From NCBI GenBank assembly GCA_024278415.1, contig JAJRTI010000349.1:1-5375 (forward strand): a stretch of DNA of 5,375 nt, read 5' to 3'. The translations under genes were made by a program, and so were the position numbers. Within the stretch, counting starts at the first letter, position 1; each line of letters opens with the position of its first letter. Below, one piece after another: positions 1 to 3,286 of this stretch. This DNA is from Planctomycetota bacterium. Lineage in GTDB: Bacteria; Planctomycetota; Brocadiia; JAJRTI01. A model generated the notes under the pieces. The model did no database searches, had not been told where the DNA came from, and saw only the letters and a list, made by a program, of their open reading frames with translations.

Positions 1-450
1 GCACTCCGCGTAGAGCACGTCGCCGATGCGGCCCGACTCGACGACGCGTTTGTATTCGTGGATGTAGCCCCAGTAGCAGCAGTTCTCCGCGAGCATGTAC
101 TGGAGCCCGGTCTCGCGCACCTTGCGCACGAGCTGCTCGCAGGCCTCCAGGGTGATGTCGGCCGGCACCTCGCTGAGCACGTGCTTGCCGGCGTCGAGCG
201 CCATGCAGCAGTGCTCGGAGTGGTCCGGCGCGGGGCTGGCCACGACGATGGCGTCGACGTCCGAGTTGAGCAGCCCCTCGTATTCGTCGAAAACCAGAAG
301 GCCATCGCCCAGCGCGGCCCGCGCGGCCTCCTGCTGTTTGGGGTTGCGGTCGCAGATCGCTACGGTCTCCGTGTCGGGCAGGTCATGGAACTGCTTGGCG
401 AAGGTCATGCCGCGGCGCAGGCCGAGCACGCCGACTTTGAGGGTGGCCAT
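1..450 (-). CDS. Gfo/Idh/MocA family oxidoreductase, N-terminal part (runs off left edge)
   Basis: The ATG at 450-448 opens a frame of exactly 150 codons down to base 1 with no stop, so the C-terminal part is outside the window. Visible: a Rossmann nucleotide-binding start (VGVLGLRRG, residues 6-14, pattern GxxGxxxG), an acidic residue at the end of the second strand (ICDRN, D34) that usually favours NAD(H), the VDAIVVASPAPDHSEH segment (65-80), and KHVLSEVPAD (89-98). The last replaces the family's usual EKP motif with EVP. AENCCYW (121-127) follows, and the visible part ends in the helix EYKRVVESGRIGDVLYAEC. Members oxidise or reduce sugars, inositols and related polyols with NAD(P); the substrate cannot be told because most of the C-terminal substrate domain is missing. 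Start support: GGAG on the minus strand (462-459) sits 8 bases upstream, the spacer being a run of eight C. A promoter lies at 504-531. No signal peptide is seen, so it is probably cytoplasmic. Family call is firm; subfamily is not. Confidence 0.95.
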   Translation of the reverse strand, partial: MATLKVGVLGLRRGMTFAKQFHDLPDTETVAICDRNPKQQEAARAALGDGLLVFDEYEGLLNSDVDAIVVASPAPDHSEHCCMALDAGKHVLSEVPADITLEACEQLVRKVRETGLQYMLAENCCYWGYIHEYKRVVESGRIGDVLYAEC

Positions 451-483
451 GGGGGGGGCTCCAGGTGAGGTCCGGGACAGTGC

Positions 484-507
484 CAATACGGTTCAGCACG
501 CGTATTG
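484..507. promoter_or_regulatory. Operator-like inverted repeat over the oxidoreductase promoter
   Basis: CAATACG (484-490) and CGTATTG (501-507) form a perfect 7-bp inverted repeat with a 10-bp spacer. The right arm overlaps four bases of the -10 element (504-509), and the repeat covers the expected transcription start. The half-site spacing, about 17 bp centre to centre, is more like a dimeric repressor site than a terminator. The regulator is not in the window. Confidence 0.4.
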
Positions 508-531
508 TAGCCTCGCCGGCGGCAGTGGCAA
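504..531 (-). promoter_or_regulatory. Putative sigma70-type promoter for the Gfo/Idh/MocA gene
   Basis: Read on the minus strand, TTGCCA (531-526; 5 of 6 to TTGACA) is followed after 16 bases by TACAAT (509-504; 5 of 6 to TATAAT). Transcription would start near 497, giving a leader of about 47 bases to the ATG at 450. Position and direction fit the downstream gene. No transcript data are available, and the organism's sigma-factor preferences are unknown. Confidence 0.55.
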
Positions 532-585
532 GGGGATACCGGTGTGGCTCCCGGAGATATGGGCGCCACTGGCATCGGATCGGAA

Positions 586-644
586 CGCACTGACGTGCGC
601 GCTACGAACAAGGGCCGCGCGCTTGTAGCGCGCTCGTAAGAGCG
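586..644. repeat. REP-like doublet: two GTAG-hairpin units, head to head
   Basis: Each half has the same layout. On the plus strand, GTAG (625-628), CG, then stem CGCTC (631-635), loop GTAA (636-639), stem GAGCG (640-644). On the minus strand, GTAG (605-602), CG, then stem CGCAC (599-595), loop GTCA (594-591), stem GTGCG (590-586). The halves are separated by 19 bases (606-624). The central stem pair is A-T in one copy and T-A in the other, a compensatory change that keeps the stem. A GTAG tetranucleotide 5' of a short hairpin, arranged as inverted pairs, is the known architecture of REP/BIME repeats mobilised by REP-associated tyrosine transposases (RAYTs). No RAYT gene is in the window, so membership is inferred. 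Confidence 0.6.
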
Positions 645-741
645 TCTCCCGCAGGGAAGGTCCCTCAGAACGCAGGCCAAGAGGGGCGCCAAACGCGCGC
701 CGAAAGTGGGCGAACCGGTCCACTTCACCTCGTCGCCACGC

Positions 742-770
742 TTGACAGCGACACAGAATATGGCTATTCT
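742..770 (+). promoter_or_regulatory. Putative sigma70-type promoter for the AAA/DUF4143 ATPase gene
   Basis: A perfect -35 TTGACA (742-747) is followed by a 17-base spacer and TATTCT (765-770; 4 of 6 to TATAAT). A start near 777 leaves a leader of about 22 bases before the ATG at 799. This promoter argues against in-frame upstream starts at 706 and 760, which would lie ahead of or inside it. Confidence 0.65.
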
Positions 771-772
771 GT
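753..772. promoter_or_regulatory. Perfect palindrome ACAGAATA-TGGC-TATTCTGT over the ATPase -10 box
   Basis: Two perfect 8-bp arms (753-760 and 765-772) with a 4-bp centre. The right arm contains the complete -10 hexamer and the left arm lies in the -35/-10 spacer, so a bound protein would block RNA polymerase. This is the geometry of a repressor operator. As nothing else is transcribed from here, the site may serve autoregulation or a repressor encoded elsewhere; that is inference. Confidence 0.5.
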
Positions 773-798
773 ACGCATCTACGGCATGGAATAGTCCA

Positions 799-2130
799 AT
801 GAGATATGTCACACGCACGAAAGACGAAGAGATCCGGGCGTTCGTCGAGGACCCTCGTCCGCACAAGCCTGTGCTGCTCGTGGAGGGGGCACGACAGGTG
901 GGCAAAACATGCCTGGTGACGCACGCGCTCGCCCAGATCAAACGGCAGTCATTGTGCCTCAACTTGGAGCGTGACACGCTGTTTCGCGCCGAAGTCGATG
1001 CGTGCAGCGAGTTTCGCGAATTCGAGGGATTGCTTGGCGACCGGTACGGCTTCGACGCGGGCTCGGGCACGATCCTGTTCGTCGACGAGGCGCAAGAAAG
1101 CAAGAGGCTTGGAGGCTTCGTGCGTTTCATGAAGGAAGATTGGGAGCGAGCCACCGTCATACTGTCGGGCTCCACATTACGGCGGCTCTTCCGGGGCGAT
1201 ACGCGGTACCCAGTCGGACGCGTGCAGGGACTGGTAGTGACCCCGTTCTCATTCACCGAGTTCCTGTCAGCCGCAGGCAAACGCCAGATACTGGAAGCCG
1301 TGCGTGGCCGGCCCGAAGACATATCTCCGGGTCGCCACCAGCGCCTCCTTGAACTCTACGATCGGTTCCTTGAGACCGGGGGACTTCCGGAGGTTGTTAT
1401 GGCCGGGCTCCGCGACGAGGACCACGAAAAAGTCCGCGCTCAGATCCTCGCCGACTACCAGGCCGATTTCATTCGCCTCTTTGGGGAGGAAGCCATCCAC
1501 ATCGTGGATGCGTGTTTCAGAAGCGTGGCCAACTTCGTGGGCAACGTGTCAAAGAACACCTCGGTCATTCCGAATCCGGGAACCCACGTGAACGCGAAGA
1601 TCAACGAAGTCTTCTCCCGCTTGGAGTCGTGGCGCCTCATTCTGCGGTCGGACCAGCGCGGCCCTTCGCCTGAGGGCGGACACAAGTACCTGCCCAAGCG
1701 CTATCTCTTCGACACCGGCATACTCCGGCATGTCCGCGAGTCCGCAGTGCCCCCCATCAGTGTGCTGGCCTCTGCGCCTGCCGCGATCCGGACGATCCTC
1801 GGCGGAGTGATTGAGAACCAAACCGCCATCGATCTGGCCAGGCACTGCGACGAGCTTACCGGGTGGAAGAAGGCGCCGTCAGGAGGGGAGATCGATTTCA
1901 TCCTGCGGCTGTCTGACGGCCGCGCAATACCCGTGGAGTGCAAGGCGTCGCTCACGATCAACAGGAGGCACATGCGGGGCGTGCTCGATTACCTTCGTCT
2001 CCTCTCACTGCGAACGGGCGTGGTGGTCAGCCTCGCGCCTCACGCGGTCACGCCATTCGAGGATGGACGGCAAATCATCAACATCCCGGCGTACCTTGTG
2101 GAGCGATTGCCGGATCTCGTTTCCGGCTGA
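799..2130 (+). CDS. Stand-alone AAA_14 / DUF4143 ATPase
   Basis: 443 residues, close to full family length. N-terminal P-loop domain: Walker A GARQVGKT (30-37), Walker B ILFVDEAQ (92-99), sensor-1-like VILSGST (120-126), then the family signatures YPVGRVQGL..PFSFTEF (137-155) and FLETGGLPEVV (190-200). C-terminal DUF4143 part: KYLPKRYLFDTGIL (296-309), GGVIENQ (335-341) and GEIDF...PVECKAS (363-384). The series E339, D366, E380-x-K382 resembles a PD-(D/E)xK nuclease core. The ATP-binding call is firm. Cellular role and substrate are unknown for most of the family, and the nuclease reading is inference. The start at 799 is chosen because the promoter at 742-770 would begin transcripts near 777, and homologues typically begin shortly before the Walker A strand. 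The ribosome-binding site is weak (GGA at 788-790). The gene is monocistronic, opposite in strand to its neighbours and flanked by repeats. It is less GC-rich in a hand count (32 of 60 for 1081-1140 versus 46 of 60 for 4801-4860), which hints at acquisition. Confidence 0.93.
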   Translation: MRYVTRTKDEEIRAFVEDPRPHKPVLLVEGARQVGKTCLVTHALAQIKRQSLCLNLERDTLFRAEVDACSEFREFEGLLGDRYGFDAGSGTILFVDEAQESKRLGGFVRFMKEDWERATVILSGSTLRRLFRGDTRYPVGRVQGLVVTPFSFTEFLSAAGKRQILEAVRGRPEDISPGRHQRLLELYDRFLETGGLPEVVMAGLRDEDHEKVRAQILADYQADFIRLFGEEAIHIVDACFRSVANFVGNVSKNTSVIPNPGTHVNAKINEVFSRLESWRLILRSDQRGPSPEGGHKYLPKRYLFDTGILRHVRESAVPPISVLASAPAAIRTILGGVIENQTAIDLARHCDELTGWKKAPSGGEIDFILRLSDGRAIPVECKASLTINRRHMRGVLDYLRLLSLRTGVVVSLAPHAVTPFEDGRQIINIPAYLVERLPDLVSG

Positions 2131-2185
2131 GGGGATCGGGTACCGCGCAGTCTCCTGCTGCTTCACGAAGAGTTCCACTCAGGAT

Positions 2186-2259
2186 CCCACGGATGGCAAA
2201 ACGGACCCACGGATGGATTCCTATCTTCTTATCCGTGGGTCCGCCCTGCCATCCGTGGG
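2186..2259. repeat. Large palindrome, 29-bp arms, made of four copies of CCCACGGAT
   Basis: Arms 2186-2214 and 2231-2259 match at 26 of 29 positions around a 16-base loop (2215-2230). The three mismatches are consecutive, AAA against GGG after complementing. Each arm carries the 9-mer CCCACGGAT twice, 20 bp apart: direct at 2186 and 2206, inverted at 2231-2239 and 2251-2259. It starts 55 bases after the ATPase stop and could fold as a strong stem that ends or protects the mRNA. The moderately T-rich stretch after it (2266-2273) is too weak to call an intrinsic terminator. The repeat-unit layout suggests an interspersed element more than a simple terminator. Confidence 0.7.
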
Positions 2260-2340
2260 GTAAAGTCTTCTTTGAGAAGTACGCGCGTCACGCGCAAGAG
2301 TTTCGAAGCGGGAGTTTCCCCACGAAGGTTTTCTGATTTG

Positions 2341-2356
2341 AGCGGCCAATGCCGCT
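2341..2356. repeat. Perfect short hairpin AGCGGC-CAAT-GCCGCT
   Basis: A 6-bp perfect GC-rich stem with a 4-base loop lies directly beside the GTAG doublet. No T-run follows on either strand, so a rho-independent terminator is not supported. It may be part of the larger repeat unit. Confidence 0.4.
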
Positions 2357-2437
2357 GGCTGGTAGTAGGGCGATTTATCGCCCGTCCTTCCGCCTAAAGC
2401 AACGGGCGACAAACCGCCCTACTACTGAACAGCCGGC
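2354..2437. repeat. GTAG-hairpin doublet (REP/BIME-like), second sequence type
   Basis: The left unit reads GTAG (2365-2368) running into the perfect hairpin GGGCGAT-TT-ATCGCCC (2368-2383). The right unit, on the minus strand, is GTAG (2422-2419) running into GGGCGG-TTTG-TCGCCC, whose stem closes with one G-T wobble. The two units also pair with each other: 2361-2385 and 2402-2426 match at 22 of 25 around a 16-base loop. An outer stem (2354-2360 with 2431-2437) matches 6 of 7. Two internal mismatches become G-U wobbles in a minus-strand transcript, so the fold is better in that direction. That suits the 3' region of the minus-strand operon ending at 2549. Confidence 0.6.
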
Positions 2438-2548
2438 TCGCCCATTCCGCTTGTGCGCACATCACAGTGGTCACACCCCCCCGGCCACACCGGCCTTGGG
2501 ATGGGACCATCGCGTATTCTGGGGAAACTCGTGTTTCGGAGCAAGCCC

Positions 2549-3286
2549 CTATTCCCCCGCGACCACCTGCACGCGGACGTTGTCGAAGTAGGCTTCGGCC
2601 GGCGCGCCGGGTTCGCCCGCGGCGAGATGGAAGTACGGGCTATACCAGTGAACCTTCGGGTACTGGCCCGGCCGGTCGGGGATGAACGCGATGTTGGGAT
2701 AGGTCATGCGCTCCCCGTCCTGGCTCACCGTGACGTCGAACGTCCCCCGCGCACCCAGCGAAATCGGCCGGCACAGGATGGCCACGTGGCCCCATTGTCG
2801 AGGCTTGACGGGGAAACCCAGGGCGATCTGCTCCCGGCGCCCCTGCTGCACGGATACGCCGCCCGGCCCGCCGATGGCGATGCTGACCACGGCCCGGTTG
2901 CCGTCGCCTCTCAGCACGACCACGAACGCCCTGGCGTCCGAATCGAACAGGGCCGGCAGATACCAATCGAAGTCGACTTGCAGGCAACTCTTGGCCTCTC
3001 CTCTGACGGCGCCGCTGATCATGGGCTTCCAGACCGTGCCGCCGGCGCGCGTGAGCTTCATGCAGCGCTTGCCCGCTGCGCCACCCGCCGGGGCGGCCGC
3101 GACCGCGGCCGAGTTGCCCTTGTCCACGAACACGAGCCAGCCTTTCGGCTTCGCTCCCACCGCGTCGCGTTCGAAGTCAGTATCCAACAGCACCGTCCCC
3201 ACCGGGCTGTCCGCCGCCAGGAGCGCGCCCGCGAGCATGAGGACCGCCGCGGTTGAGGCGAACCGGCTACCACCGGGTAAAGCCAT
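2549..3286 (-). CDS. Secreted beta-sandwich (LamG/jelly-roll-like) protein, function unknown
   Basis: 245 residues, ATG at 3286-3284, stop TAG at 2551-2549. Residues 1-25 form a probable signal peptide: R8 in the N-region, hydrophobic core STAAVLMLAGALLAA (11-25), likely cut near A25/D26. The mature part opens with TDFERDAVGAKPKGW (36-50), a strand pattern often seen at the start of jelly-roll domains in planctomycete-type secreted proteins. It then alternates beta-strand-like segments (CLQVDFDWYL 101-110, RAFVVVLRG 119-127, GHVAILCRP 166-174, TFDVTVSQDGERM 182-194) and ends with AYFDNVRVQVV (232-242), the usual last strand of such folds. No catalytic motif is recognised; carbohydrate or surface binding is a guess. 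It overlaps the upstream gene by 20 bp in another frame and has its own ribosome-binding site, so translational coupling is likely. The fold is inferred from pattern, not from a search. Confidence 0.85.
   Translation of the reverse strand: MALPGGSRFASTAAVLMLAGALLAADSPVGTVLLDTDFERDAVGAKPKGWLVFVDKGNSAAVAAAPAGGAAGKRCMKLTRAGGTVWKPMISGAVRGEAKSCLQVDFDWYLPALFDSDARAFVVVLRGDGNRAVVSIAIGGPGGVSVQQGRREQIALGFPVKPRQWGHVAILCRPISLGARGTFDVTVSQDGERMTYPNIAFIPDRPGQYPKVHWYSPYFHLAAGEPGAPAEAYFDNVRVQVVAGE

Larger units (their letters stand above)
451..798. other. Divergent intergenic spacer between oxidoreductase and ATPase genes
   Basis: No convincing gene is seen in these 348 bases. They hold, left to right: the ribosome-binding site and promoter of the minus-strand oxidoreductase, with an overlapping palindrome; a symmetric REP-like hairpin pair (586-644); a further short perfect hairpin, AGGGA-AGG-TCCCT (653-665); and the ATPase promoter with its own palindrome (742-772). 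Open frames crossing this spacer lack ribosome-binding sites and run into or across better-supported genes. Confidence 0.7.
2300..2542. repeat. MITE-like unit with 23-bp imperfect terminal inverted repeats
   Basis: Bases 2300-2322 reverse-complemented match 2520-2542 at 18 of 23 positions, with the outer-to-inner core TGGGGAAACTC perfect over 11 bp (2312-2322 against 2520-2530). The 243-bp unit has no coding capacity and contains the GTAG doublet. Its right end stops 6 bp short of the secreted-protein stop codon. Clear target-site duplications are not seen, so mobility is inferred only from the inverted ends. Confidence 0.4.
2131..2548. other. Repeat-filled spacer between convergent ATPase and secreted-protein genes
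   Basis: No supported gene lies in these 418 bases; short open frames here lack ribosome-binding sites and known motifs. The stretch holds a 29-bp-arm palindrome (2186-2259), small hairpins CTTCT-TTG-AGAAG (2267-2279) and GCGCG-TCA-CGCGC (2283-2295), and a unit with 23-bp imperfect inverted ends (2300-2542). Inside that unit are a perfect hairpin at 2341-2356 and a GTAG-hairpin doublet (2354-2437). The two genes point toward each other, so transcription should end here on both strands. No classic GC-stem plus T-run terminator is obvious. Confidence 0.75.

Noticed and set aside
786..794. Two-codon upstream frame (ATG GAA TAG) in the ATPase leader
   Set aside because: Too short to call as a regulatory leader peptide; no supporting ribosome-binding site.
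706..798. Upstream in-frame ATPase starts at 706 and 760
   Set aside because: Both lie before or within the -35/-10 promoter at 742-770, and the added residues do not resemble the family's N-terminus.
405..1322. Minus-strand open frame of about 300 codons across the ATPase 5' half
   Set aside because: It overlaps two genes with clear motifs, has no recognisable domain, and its composition is that of a reverse-frame shadow in GC-rich DNA.
2186..2437. CRISPR array
   Set aside because: Repeats are inverted, short and irregularly spaced, without equal-length unique spacers or cas genes.
2524..2537. Hairpin GAAAC-TCGT-GTTTC as terminator of the minus-strand operon
   Set aside because: It is 11 bases past the stop codon on the right strand, but the stem is only 5 bp and AT-rich and no T-run follows. 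It is also partly explained by the terminal repeat.
2453..3256. Plus-strand open frame of about 267 codons
   Set aside because: It is antisense to the secreted protein, which has a signal peptide, ribosome-binding site and coherent strand pattern. The plus frame has none of these.
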